The notes under the pieces are model-generated. The model saw nothing but the letters and a program-made list of their open reading frames with translations, ran no database searches and had not been told where the DNA came from. Of a stretch of DNA of 28,558 nt, positions 15,649 to 22,953 are shown piece after piece. The stretch comes from BOG-908 sp964250925. GTDB lineage: Bacteria; Pseudomonadota; Alphaproteobacteria; Acetobacterales; Acetobacteraceae. Made by a program: the position numbers and the translations under genes. The stretch is from NCBI GenBank assembly GCA_964250925.1, contig CAXUHU010000035.1, forward strand, positions 1 through 28,558, in the 5' to 3' direction. Numbering within the stretch: the stretch's first letter is position 1; each line of letters opens with the position of its first letter.

Positions 15649-16350
15649 ATGTTCGGGCGCCTGCTGAAGAGTGCGGCATTGCAGCGCGCCGCCGCTGTCC
15701 TGCTGGGCCTCTACCTCGACATGGCTTTGCGCAGCACGCGCTGGACGATCGAGGGAGCACCCCACCTCGCACCGTTTCTGGCCGGCGGTCCGGTGATCGT
15801 GGCCTGCTGGCACGACCGGCTGCCGCTGGCGCCGGCCCTGTGGCTGCGGGCACGGCGGGCTCATCCGCAGCGCCGCATAGCGACCCTGGCCAGCCGCCAT
15901 CGCGACGGGCGGCTGATCGCAGGCGTCATGGCCCGTTTCGGCGTGCAGGCGGTGCTGGGATCGTCGGGCCGTGCCAAGCCCTGCGCCGGGGCGGCACGCG
16001 ACCGGGGCGGCGCCGCCGGGTTGCGGGCCTTGTTGGCCAGTTTGCAGGAGGGCCAGGCCGTGGTGCTGACGCCGGACGGCCCGCGCGGTCCGTCCAGGGT
16101 TGCCGCCCCCGGCGTCGGGCTGCTGGCCGCCCTGGCGCAGGCCCCGATTCTGGCGGTAAGCGGCCAGGTGCGGCGCCGCGTGCAGCTGCGCAGCTGGGAC
16201 CGCATGGTGATTCCGCTGCCGTTTGGCCGCGGCGCGCTCGTGTGCCTGCCGCCGGTCGCCGTTGCGCCAGACGGCGCCGAAACCAGCCTGGCGCAGATCG
16301 AACAGGCGCTCACCCTGGCTGCCCATCGGGCCGACGCGCTGTGCCGCTGA
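15649..16350 (+). CDS. DUF374 lysophospholipid acyltransferase-like protein (LpxJ-type family)
   Basis: 233 residues. VIVACWHDRLPLAP contains the acyltransferase HD-containing motif of the DUF374 (COG2121) family, and VVLTPDGPRGPSR is its second signature; IATLASRHRDGRLIAGVMAR and LGSSGR are also family-typical. DUF374 includes LpxJ, a late lipid A acyltransferase in epsilonproteobacteria, so a role in lipid A acylation is likely though not proved. An N-terminal hydrophobic helix (about 10-26) should hold it at the inner membrane. It is first of four coupled genes; its end overlaps kdtA by 10 bases. The ATG at 15649 gives the usual family length. Confidence 0.87.
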   Translation: MFGRLLKSAALQRAAAVLLGLYLDMALRSTRWTIEGAPHLAPFLAGGPVIVACWHDRLPLAPALWLRARRAHPQRRIATLASRHRDGRLIAGVMARFGVQAVLGSSGRAKPCAGAARDRGGAAGLRALLASLQEGQAVVLTPDGPRGPSRVAAPGVGLLAALAQAPILAVSGQVRRRVQLRSWDRMVIPLPFGRGALVCLPPVAVAPDGAETSLAQIEQALTLAAHRADALCR

Positions 16351-17603
16351 GCGCGCAGGTGTGGGCCGGCGGCACGGCCCTGGCTGCCCCCGCACTGCGC
16401 GTCATGCTGCGCCGCCGCGCCGCCCGGGGAAAGGAGACGGCCGGCCGCTTGCCCGAGCGTGCCGGCATCGACGCCGGCCCGCGCCCCAAGGGCCGGCTGC
16501 TATGGCTGCACGCGGCCAGCGTGGGCGAGAGCTTGTCCGCCTTGCCCGTCCTGGCAGCGCTGCCCGATGCGGTCACTACGCTTTTCACCACCGGCACCGT
16601 CACCAGCGCGGCGCTGCTGGCCGAGAGGCTGCCCGCGCTGGGATTGCAAGACCGGGTGTTCCACCGTTTCGTTCCGCTGGATGTTCCCGCCTGGGCAGCC
16701 CGCTTCCTCGACCATTGGCGCCCCGATGCCGCATGCTTCCTGGAAAGCGAGCTGTGGCCCAACCTGCTGCGCGGGTGCCGGCAGCGCGGCATCCCTACGG
16801 CGCTGGTCAACGCGCGGCTGTCGGCGCAGTCGGCCGCTGCCTGGGCCTGGGCACCCGGCCTGGCGCGTCACCTGCTGGGCGAATTCGCGCTGATCACCGC
16901 GCAATCGCACGCCGACGCCGTCCGGCTGCGCGCGTTAGGAGCCGGCACGGTGCTGACCTGGGGCGATCTGAAGGCGGCCGCAGGTCCCTTGCCGGCCGAC
17001 GGGGCAGCGCTGGCCCGCCTGTCGGCCGTGCTGGCGGGGCGGCCAGCCTGGCTGGCCGCCAGCACGCACCCGGGCGACGAGGACGTCGTGGCCGACGCGC
17101 ATCGGCGGCTTGCGGCTCGGCACCCTGGCCTGCTGACCACGGTCGTGCCGCGGCACCCCGAACGGGGGGCAGCGCTGGCTGCGCGCTTGGCCGCACCCCG
17201 GCGCGCGCTGGGCGAGCCGCCCCCGGCCGCGGGCGGACTCTGGGTGGCCGACACGCTGGGCGAGTTGGGCCTGTTCTATCGCTGCTTTCCGATCGTGCTG
17301 ATGGGCAAGGGCTTTCCGCCTGGCGGCGGCCAAAACCCGTGGGAACCAGCGCGGCTGGGCTGCGCGGTCGCCACCGGGCCCGAGACTGGCAATTTCGCCG
17401 ACGCGGTAGCGGCACTCCGGCAGGCGGGCGCGCTGCACGTGGTGCAGAACGCGGAAGGCCTGTCCTGCTGGGTCGATGCCATGCTGTCCGATGGCACCGC
17501 ACGCGACGCCATGGGCCGGGCCGGGCAAGCGGCGGCGGGCGCCGCCAGCGACCTGTCTGCCCGGTTGGCCGAGCGGCTGGCGGCTCTGATGCGGCAGCCC
17601 TGA
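16341..17603 (+). CDS. waaA: 3-deoxy-D-manno-octulosonic acid (Kdo) transferase
   Basis: 420 residues, a normal length for KdtA/WaaA, which adds Kdo from CMP-Kdo to lipid IVA at the inner membrane. Visible features are RRRAARGKETAGRLPERAG with the likely catalytic base E39, LLWLHAASVGE (53-63), FTTGTVTSA, FLESELWPNLL, LVNARLS, ASTHPGDED, VPRHPER and LMGKGFPPGGGQNPWEPA. The GTG at 16341 starts inside the DUF374 gene and fits the family N terminus; a second GTG 6 codons on is possible. The stop codon shares bases with the lpxK start (TGATG), giving coupled translation. The N-terminal membrane helix is short (GGTALAAPALRVML). Confidence 0.93.
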   Translation: MPLSAQVWAGGTALAAPALRVMLRRRAARGKETAGRLPERAGIDAGPRPKGRLLWLHAASVGESLSALPVLAALPDAVTTLFTTGTVTSAALLAERLPALGLQDRVFHRFVPLDVPAWAARFLDHWRPDAACFLESELWPNLLRGCRQRGIPTALVNARLSAQSAAAWAWAPGLARHLLGEFALITAQSHADAVRLRALGAGTVLTWGDLKAAAGPLPADGAALARLSAVLAGRPAWLAASTHPGDEDVVADAHRRLAARHPGLLTTVVPRHPERGAALAARLAAPRRALGEPPPAAGGLWVADTLGELGLFYRCFPIVLMGKGFPPGGGQNPWEPARLGCAVATGPETGNFADAVAALRQAGALHVVQNAEGLSCWVDAMLSDGTARDAMGRAGQAAAGAASDLSARLAERLAALMRQP

Positions 17604-18583
17604 TGCGCCTCTCGCCGCCGGTATTTTGGCAGCAGGGCGAACTTGGCCTGTTGGCCAGGCTGCTTCGGCCGCTGTCGCACGCCACGGCGCTTGCCACGGC
17701 GCGGCGCGTGGCGGGCAGCGGGTGGCGGGCACCGGTGCCGGTCATCTGCTGCGGCAACGCCGGCCTGGGCGGCGCCGGCAAAACGACGCTGGTGCTGGAC
17801 CTGGCGCAACGGCTACTGGCGCGCGACGTGGCCGTGCACCTGCTGACGCGCGGGCACGGCGGCATCGCGCGCGGCCCGCTGCGTGTGGATGCAGCCGCCC
17901 ATACGGCCCGCATGGTCGGGGACGAGGCGCTGTTGTTGGCGCAGTGCGCGCCCACCTGGCTATGCGCCGACCGCGCCGCCGCCGCCCGTCTGGCGCTGGC
18001 GGACGGTGCCGGCGCCCTGCTGATGGATGACGGGCTGCAGAACTCGACCCTGGCGAAGACGGCGAGCCTGCTGGTGATCGACGGTGCCGCCGGTTTCGGC
18101 AATGGCTGCGTGATGCCGGCGGGGCCGCTGCGCGAACCGGTGCACGCCGCCGCCGCACGCTGCCGGGCCGCGGTGCTGATCGGTGCCGATCGGGCCGGCG
18201 CGCGCGCATACTTGCCGCCCGGCCTGCCCGTGCTGGAGGCTCGCCTCGTGCCGGGGCAGGAGCTAGATGGATTGAGAGGGCACCCCGTGGTGGCCTTCGC
18301 GGGCATCGGCAGGCCGGAAAAGTTCTTCGCGATGCTGGAGCAGGGCGGCGTTGTCGTGGCGCGGCGCATGCCCTTCCCCGATCACCACCGTTTTACGCCC
18401 GCCGATTTGGCATGCATCAGGCGCGAGGCGCGCGCGCTGGGCGCTCCGGCGGTGACCACGCGCAAGGATCTGATACGTCTGGCGGAGCAGGACAGGGCCG
18501 GTTTTTCCGCCGTCGGGGTATCCCTCGCCTGGGGCGACAGCCGGACACTCGATGCCCTCCTCGACGGGGTGCTGGGCGGGTGA
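17603..18583 (+). CDS. lpxK: Tetraacyldisaccharide 4'-kinase
   Basis: 326 residues. The P-loop is GNAGLGGAGKTTL (51-63), where most LpxK proteins have GGTGKTP, so the site is slightly divergent but the Lys-Thr is kept. Further LpxK signs are LLTRGHGG, VGDEALLLAQ, LLMDDGLQN, PAGPLREP, VVAFAGIGRPEKFF, and the C-terminal FPDHHRFTPADL. LpxK phosphorylates the 4' position of the lipid A disaccharide at the membrane, the step just before Kdo addition by WaaA. The start overlaps the waaA stop and the stop overlaps the lpxL start, both as TGATG. Confidence 0.94.
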   Translation: MRLSPPVFWQQGELGLLARLLRPLSHATALATARRVAGSGWRAPVPVICCGNAGLGGAGKTTLVLDLAQRLLARDVAVHLLTRGHGGIARGPLRVDAAAHTARMVGDEALLLAQCAPTWLCADRAAAARLALADGAGALLMDDGLQNSTLAKTASLLVIDGAAGFGNGCVMPAGPLREPVHAAAARCRAAVLIGADRAGARAYLPPGLPVLEARLVPGQELDGLRGHPVVAFAGIGRPEKFFAMLEQGGVVVARRMPFPDHHRFTPADLACIRREARALGAPAVTTRKDLIRLAEQDRAGFSAVGVSLAWGDSRTLDALLDGVLGG

Positions 18584-19473
18584 TGCTGGTCGAGCACATG
18601 CAGGCAGCGTTCCTCACGGTCTTGGCCTGGGCCTTGGGCAGGCTGTCGCCCGCCGCGGCGTCCAACCTGTGCGGCGGCGTTGCAGGCGTGATAGGGCCGC
18701 TGCTGCCGGTCTCCCGCGTGGCACAGGCCAACCTACGCGCCGCCTTGCCGGGCCTGACGTCGGCAGAGCGCCGCGGCGTGGTTCGCCAGGCCTGGACGCA
18801 ATTGGGGCGCACCGCCGGCGAAATGCCCCACGTGGGGCGGCTGCGGCAAACCGGCGCTGGCCCAGGCTGGGAGGTGACGGGCGAAACGGTGCTGGCCGCG
18901 CTGGCAGCGCGAGGCGGGCCGGCCATCTTCTTCTCCGGCCACCTGGGCAATTGGGAGATCCTGCCGCATGCGGCGCGCGCCTACGGCCTTCCCGTGGCCG
19001 GCGTATATCGCGCCGCTCAGAATTTGGCCGTTGATGCCCTCATCCGCCGCCTGCGTCGGTCGCCATCGGACGAGGAACAGGAATTGTTCCCGAAGGGTTC
19101 GAAAGGCGCCCGGCAAGCGATGGCGCATCTACGCCGGGGCGGCTACCTGGCCATGCTGGCCGACCAGAAACTCAATGACGGGGTGCAGGCGCGCTTCTTC
19201 GGCCTGCCGGCGATGACGGCACCGGCCGCGGCTGCCTTCGCACTGCATTTCCGCTGCCCGATCATACCCGCCCACGCCCGCAGGATAGGCCCCGCCAGGC
19301 TGCGGCTGATCATCGAACCGCCGCTGCAGCTGCCGCAGAGCGGCAACCGTACGAACGACGTGCTGGCCCTGACCCAGCAGATCAACGACGTGCTGGAGCG
19401 GTGGATACGCGAGGACCCGGGCTCATGGCTGTGGATGCACCGGCGCTGGCCCAAGCAAGGTAAAGACAAGTAA
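18583..19473 (+). CDS. lpxL: Lipid A late acyltransferase, LpxL/HtrB family
   Basis: 296 residues. The family catalytic motif H-X4-E is seen as SGHLGNWE (H120, E125), preceded by a hydrophobic N-terminal helix and followed by VYRAAQN, FPKGSKGARQAMAHLRRGGY, MLADQKLNDG and ...DPGSWLWMHRRWPKQ. LpxL adds a secondary acyl chain to Kdo-lipid A at the inner membrane. It is coupled to lpxK by TGATG. Both this enzyme and the DUF374 protein at the start of the cluster could supply secondary acyl chains, so the division of work between them is open. LpxL and LpxM are hard to tell apart by sequence alone. Confidence 0.92.
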   Translation: MLVEHMQAAFLTVLAWALGRLSPAAASNLCGGVAGVIGPLLPVSRVAQANLRAALPGLTSAERRGVVRQAWTQLGRTAGEMPHVGRLRQTGAGPGWEVTGETVLAALAARGGPAIFFSGHLGNWEILPHAARAYGLPVAGVYRAAQNLAVDALIRRLRRSPSDEEQELFPKGSKGARQAMAHLRRGGYLAMLADQKLNDGVQARFFGLPAMTAPAAAAFALHFRCPIIPAHARRIGPARLRLIIEPPLQLPQSGNRTNDVLALTQQINDVLERWIREDPGSWLWMHRRWPKQGKDK

Positions 19474-19592
19474 TCATTTTTCGAGTAGCCACTTTCATTG
19501 TTGCAGCGCAGCACGCATCATTTTGTGTATTCCGCCGATCCGAAATGTCTATCGTGCTCCGCAAGTCATGCTGGGACGGAGGACGCCACCCG

Positions 19593-19736
19593 ATGGACGC
19601 CGCAATTGCCTGGTTGCTCGCGCACCCGCTGCAAAGCGTGTGCGGCCTGTCCGTCATCTCGGTTCTGATCGCCCTGCTGCTGGTGCCGCGGATTCACGAG
19701 ATGGCCGACCATGGCTCGCCACGCTGGTGGCGGTGA
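19593..19736 (+). CDS. 47-residue single-span membrane protein, function unknown
   Basis: MDAAIAWLLAHPLQSVCGLS, followed by a hydrophobic stretch VISVLIALLLVPRI and a short charged tail ending SPRWWR. A GGAGG-like sequence lies 10 or so bases before the ATG at 19593, and the reading frame stops 3 bases before the convergent maeB stop. A longer frame from 19545 is possible but lacks a ribosome site. It follows lpxL after 119 bases of AT-richer DNA and may be transcribed with it or from its own promoter. I do not recognise a family; a small membrane protein is plausible but it could be a chance frame. Confidence 0.45.
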   Translation: MDAAIAWLLAHPLQSVCGLSVISVLIALLLVPRIHEMADHGSPRWWR

Positions 19737-19739
19737 ACG

Positions 19740-22013
19740 TCACGACCGGTCGGCAGCCTGATGGGCGGCCAGTGCCGCCATGTCGACGATGGTGCTGACC
19801 GACGCATCCATGCTGACCAGTTGCACGGCGCGCGACATGCCCAGCAGTAGCGGGCCGATGGCGCTGCCGCCGCCCAGGCGCGGCGCCAGGCGGCTGACGA
19901 TGTGGGCCGAATGCAGCCCCGGCATCACCAGCACGTTGGCATTGCCGGTCAGGCGGCAGAACGGGTAGAGCGCGCGCACCTGCGGCTCCATCGCCACGTC
20001 GGGCGACATGTCGCCGTCGAACTCGAAGTCCACGCTGCGGGTTTCCAGGATGGACACCGCCTCGCGTATGCCGTGCACGGTGGCGTGCATCGGCTGGCCG
20101 AAAGTGGAGTGCGACAGCAGCGCCACGCGCGGCTCGTGGCCCAGGCGGCGCGCGTGGGCAGCCGCCCCAACCGCGATGTCGGCCAGTTGCACCGGCGTCG
20201 GGCGTTCATGGATCAGCGTATCGGCCACGAACACCGTCTCCCGCCCGCCCAGCATCAGCGTCAGGCCGAACGGGGTTCGGCCTGGCAGCGGATCGATCGC
20301 CATGTTGATCGCCTCCAGGCTCACCGACCGGGCGCGCGTGAGACCCGTCACCATTGCGTCGGCGTCGCCGTTGGCCAGCATGGCGGCGGCGAACACGTTG
20401 CGATCCTGGTTCACCATGCGCTGCACGTCGCGGTGCAGCAGCCCGCGGCGCTGCAATCGGGCGTACAGCATGGTGGTGTAGCGCTCGTTGTGGGTGGAGA
20501 CGCGCGCGTTGTGTATCTCGATGCCGTCGGGCAGGCGCAGGCCGAGTTTTTCCAGTGCGCGTTGCACGCGATCTTCGCGCCCCACTAGCACGGCTCGGCC
20601 GAAGCCGCGCGTGGTATACTCGATGGCGGCGCGCACGATCTTCTCGTCCTCGCCCTCGGCGAACACCACGGTTTTCGGGGCGGCGCGCACGCTCTCCATG
20701 ATCATGTCGAGCGCGTTGGCGGTGCGGTCCAGGCGGCCGGACAGTTCGCGGGTGTAGCGCCGCAGGTCGGCTAGCGGCTTGCGGGCGACCCCGCTGTCCA
20801 TTGCCGCCTGTGCGACGGCGGTGGGAATGCGGAAGATCAGGCGCGGGTCGAACGCGTTGGGAATGATGTAGTCGGGGCCGAAGCGCAGTTGACGGGCTGA
20901 AGCGGCATGCACCTCGTCGGGCACGTCCTCGCGCGCGAGCGCCGCCAGCGCGTGCGCGGCGGCAATCTTCATCGCGTCGTTGATCGTGCTGGCCCGCACG
21001 TCCAGCGCGCCGCGGAAGATGTAGGGAAAACCAAGAACGTTGTTGACCTGGTTGGGATAGTCGCTACGGCCGGTGGCGATGATGGCGCTGGGGCTGGCTG
21101 TGCGAGCCTCCTCCAGCGTGATCTCGGGGTCGGGGTTGGCCATGGCGAAGATCACCGGGTGGTCCGCCATGCCGCGCACCATGTCGGGCGTGATGGCGCC
21201 GCGCACGGACAGGCCGAAAACGGCGTGCGCGCCTTCCAGCGCCTCAGCCAGACTGCGCGCATTGGTGTCGGAAGCATGCGCGGATTTCCACTGGTTCAGG
21301 TCGGTCCGGCCGCGATGCACCACGCCCTTGGTGTCACACAGAATGATGTTTTCCGCGCGTGCGCCCATCGCCTTCACCAACTCGGCACAGGCGATGGCGG
21401 CGGCACCCGCGCCGTTCACCACGAGTTTCGTGTCGGCCAAATCGCGGTCGGTCAGGTGGCAGGCATTGATCAGGCCGGCGGCGGCCACGATGGCGGTGCC
21501 GTGCTGGTCGTCGTGGAAGACCGGGATGTCCATCAACTCGCGCAGCCGCTGCTCGATGATGAAACATTCGGGCGCGCGTATGTCCTCGAGGTTGATGCCG
21601 CCGAAACCGGGACCCAGGAAGCGCACGCAGTTGACGAACGCGTCGGTATCTTCCGTGGAGATCTCGAGGTCGATGCCGTCCACATCGGCGAAGCGCTTGA
21701 ACAGCGCGACCTTGCCTTCCATCACCGGCTTGCTGGCCAGCGCACCGAGGTTGCCCAGGCCCAGCACGGCGGTGCCGTTGGAGATCACGGCGACCATGTT
21801 GCCCTTGGTGGTGTAGTCGTAGACCAGAGCCGCATCCCGCGCGATGCGCAGGCAGGGTTCGGCCACGCCCGGCGAGTAGGCGAGGCTGAGGTCGCGTGCG
21901 GTCGTCAGCGGCTTGCTGATCCGCGTCTCCAGCTTCCCCGGCCGGCCCGAGGCGTGCAGCGCCAGCGCCTCCTCGGCGGTGATCCGGGCGGAGGCGGTTT
22001 CGCTGTCGGGCAT
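19740..22013 (-). CDS. maeB: NADP-dependent malic enzyme with phosphotransacetylase-like C-terminal domain
   Basis: 757 residues in the usual two-part layout of MaeB. Residues about 1-425 hold the malic enzyme: LAYSPGVAEPC, TTKGNMVAVISNGTAVLGLG, MDIPVFHDDQHGTAIV, and the dinucleotide loop VVNGAGAAAIACAELV (198 onward). About 430-757 resemble phosphotransacetylase (KTVVFAEGEDEKIVRAAIEY, FGLTLMLGG, PDVAMEPQVRA, NVLVMPGLHSAHI); in MaeB this domain is non-catalytic and takes part in allosteric control by acetyl-CoA. The enzyme converts malate to pyruvate and CO2 with NADPH. ATG at 22013; upstream AAGGA 11 bases away. Convergent with the 47-residue ORF and divergent from the HEPN cassette. Confidence 0.95.
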   Translation of the reverse strand: MPDSETASARITAEEALALHASGRPGKLETRISKPLTTARDLSLAYSPGVAEPCLRIARDAALVYDYTTKGNMVAVISNGTAVLGLGNLGALASKPVMEGKVALFKRFADVDGIDLEISTEDTDAFVNCVRFLGPGFGGINLEDIRAPECFIIEQRLRELMDIPVFHDDQHGTAIVAAAGLINACHLTDRDLADTKLVVNGAGAAAIACAELVKAMGARAENIILCDTKGVVHRGRTDLNQWKSAHASDTNARSLAEALEGAHAVFGLSVRGAITPDMVRGMADHPVIFAMANPDPEITLEEARTASPSAIIATGRSDYPNQVNNVLGFPYIFRGALDVRASTINDAMKIAAAHALAALAREDVPDEVHAASARQLRFGPDYIIPNAFDPRLIFRIPTAVAQAAMDSGVARKPLADLRRYTRELSGRLDRTANALDMIMESVRAAPKTVVFAEGEDEKIVRAAIEYTTRGFGRAVLVGREDRVQRALEKLGLRLPDGIEIHNARVSTHNERYTTMLYARLQRRGLLHRDVQRMVNQDRNVFAAAMLANGDADAMVTGLTRARSVSLEAINMAIDPLPGRTPFGLTLMLGGRETVFVADTLIHERPTPVQLADIAVGAAAHARRLGHEPRVALLSHSTFGQPMHATVHGIREAVSILETRSVDFEFDGDMSPDVAMEPQVRALYPFCRLTGNANVLVMPGLHSAHIVSRLAPRLGGGSAIGPLLLGMSRAVQLVSMDASVSTIVDMAALAAHQAADRS

Positions 22014-22066
22014 GATGGGCTGATCCTTTGTTCCGGGCAGTCATACGGGGTGTAGCCCGACGTGCA

Positions 22067-22120
22067 ATGGCAGGCATTGCCATCCTCAATGCTTTCCAGA
22101 TCGGCCGTTTGCGCTATGAT
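22067..22120 (+). promoter_or_regulatory. Inverted repeat and candidate promoter of the HEPN cassette
   Basis: ATGGCA-N5-TGCCAT forms a perfect dyad at 22067-22083. A -35-like TTTCCA (22093-22098, 4 of 6) and a -10-like TATGAT (22115-22120, 5 of 6) follow with a 16-base spacer. The predicted transcript start falls near 22127, which is the ATG of the first gene. The dyad lies just upstream of the -35, where a repressor could act. Confidence 0.45.
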
Positions 22121-22126
22121 GCGCCC

Positions 22127-22423
22127 ATGTTGGACAGACCACACATCGACGCCATCGCAGCCAAGGTCGCCCGCATCCACCTGCCCGCTGGTGCGCTGCT
22201 TAGCGTCGCAAGTCAGCCGTATGAAGGCCCCTATGGCGGCGCCGAGCTTATGGTGACAATCAAAATCAGCGATGCTTTGTTCTCGGATGTGACCGGGCGT
22301 CAGTTTACGCAGATTGTGGGTGATTTGCAGCAACACCTGATGGCAGAGGGTGAGATGCGGTTCGCCAATATCGATTGGGAGACTGACGCGCCTCCTCTTC
22401 CTCAAGACAATGAGGACTGCTGA
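22127..22423 (+). CDS. Small acidic protein, putative partner (antitoxin-like) of the HEPN protein
   Basis: 98 residues. It begins MLDRPHIDAIAAKVARIHLP and contains GGAELMVTIKISDALFSDVTGRQFTQIVGDLQQHL, then FANIDWETDAPPLPQDNEDC, an acidic tail. I recognise it only as resembling small proteins found next to single HEPN-domain proteins in proteobacteria, of the form ...LxVTIxL...Ix(D/E)LQ..L...; no biochemical function is known to me. The start has no Shine-Dalgarno and lies at the predicted transcript start, so translation may be leaderless. It ends 5 bases before the HEPN start, which implies one operon. The cassette is clearly AT-richer than maeB and mutS, suggesting acquisition from elsewhere. 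Confidence 0.6.
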   Translation: MLDRPHIDAIAAKVARIHLPAGALLSVASQPYEGPYGGAELMVTIKISDALFSDVTGRQFTQIVGDLQQHLMAEGEMRFANIDWETDAPPLPQDNEDC

Positions 22424-22428
22424 TTGGG

Positions 22429-22953
22429 GTGGCAGTCGTTCAACCTGAACAGTTATTCGAACAAGCTGATTACTTACGTGAACATCGGCAACCACGCCAA
22501 GAATATCTACGTCGAGCTGTGTCGGCTTCTTACTATGGGCTGTTTAACCCCATCTGCACGGATGCTGCGGATTTATTTGCGGGGAAGATGCAGCGAACAA
22601 AACCTGCTTACGCTTTTGTTTATAGAAGCCTTGATCATGGGCAGCTTCGCAAAATATGCATGGAGGTGCAATCACCTAACGGCACGATCAACGCAATAGT
22701 GCCTCCAGGTGACATCCGGAATAAACCAGTTCGGTTCGCGGTTATTACGGTCGAATTACAAAACGCCCGAAACCAAGCCGATTGTGATCCAATAAAGATG
22801 TATTCTGTAGCGTATGCGCGCGCAGCGATACAGTCTGCTAGGACCGCCGTTTGTTATACGAAGAACTTCGACATCAAACGCACACCGTCCATCGGTCTGC
22901 ATTTTTTACGTTGCTCATGTTCAAACGCCGCTAATGCCACCAGTCATTGTTGA
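22429..22953 (+). CDS. HEPN-like domain protein, possible RNase toxin
   Basis: 174 residues from GTG 22429 (GAGGA about 12 bases upstream). The central signal is LRRAVSASYYGLFN near residues 27-40, the pattern RRAVSxAYYALFH of single-domain HEPN proteins, with N replacing the common H. LDHGQLRKICMEV and FAVITVELQNARNQADCDPI agree with later helices of that group. HEPN proteins are often ribonucleases or nucleotide-binding toxins, usually paired with an antitoxin. The last 20 bases overlap the assigned mutS start. The C-terminal tail (LHFLRCSCSNAANATSHC) is Cys/Asn-rich and may be a read into mutS sequence rather than conserved protein. G+C is low: 28 of 60 on 22561-22620. Confidence 0.6.
   Translation: MAVVQPEQLFEQADYLREHRQPRQEYLRRAVSASYYGLFNPICTDAADLFAGKMQRTKPAYAFVYRSLDHGQLRKICMEVQSPNGTINAIVPPGDIRNKPVRFAVITVELQNARNQADCDPIKMYSVAYARAAIQSARTAVCYTKNFDIKRTPSIGLHFLRCSCSNAANATSHC

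Noticed and set aside
16894..18369. 491-codon frame antisense to waaA and lpxK
   Set aside because: Proline/arginine/serine-rich shadow with no family signal, spanning the junction of two clear genes.
22424..22699. Alternative TTG-started 91-codon frame inside the HEPN gene
   Set aside because: It lacks a family pattern, while the frame from 22429 shows HEPN helices along its length.
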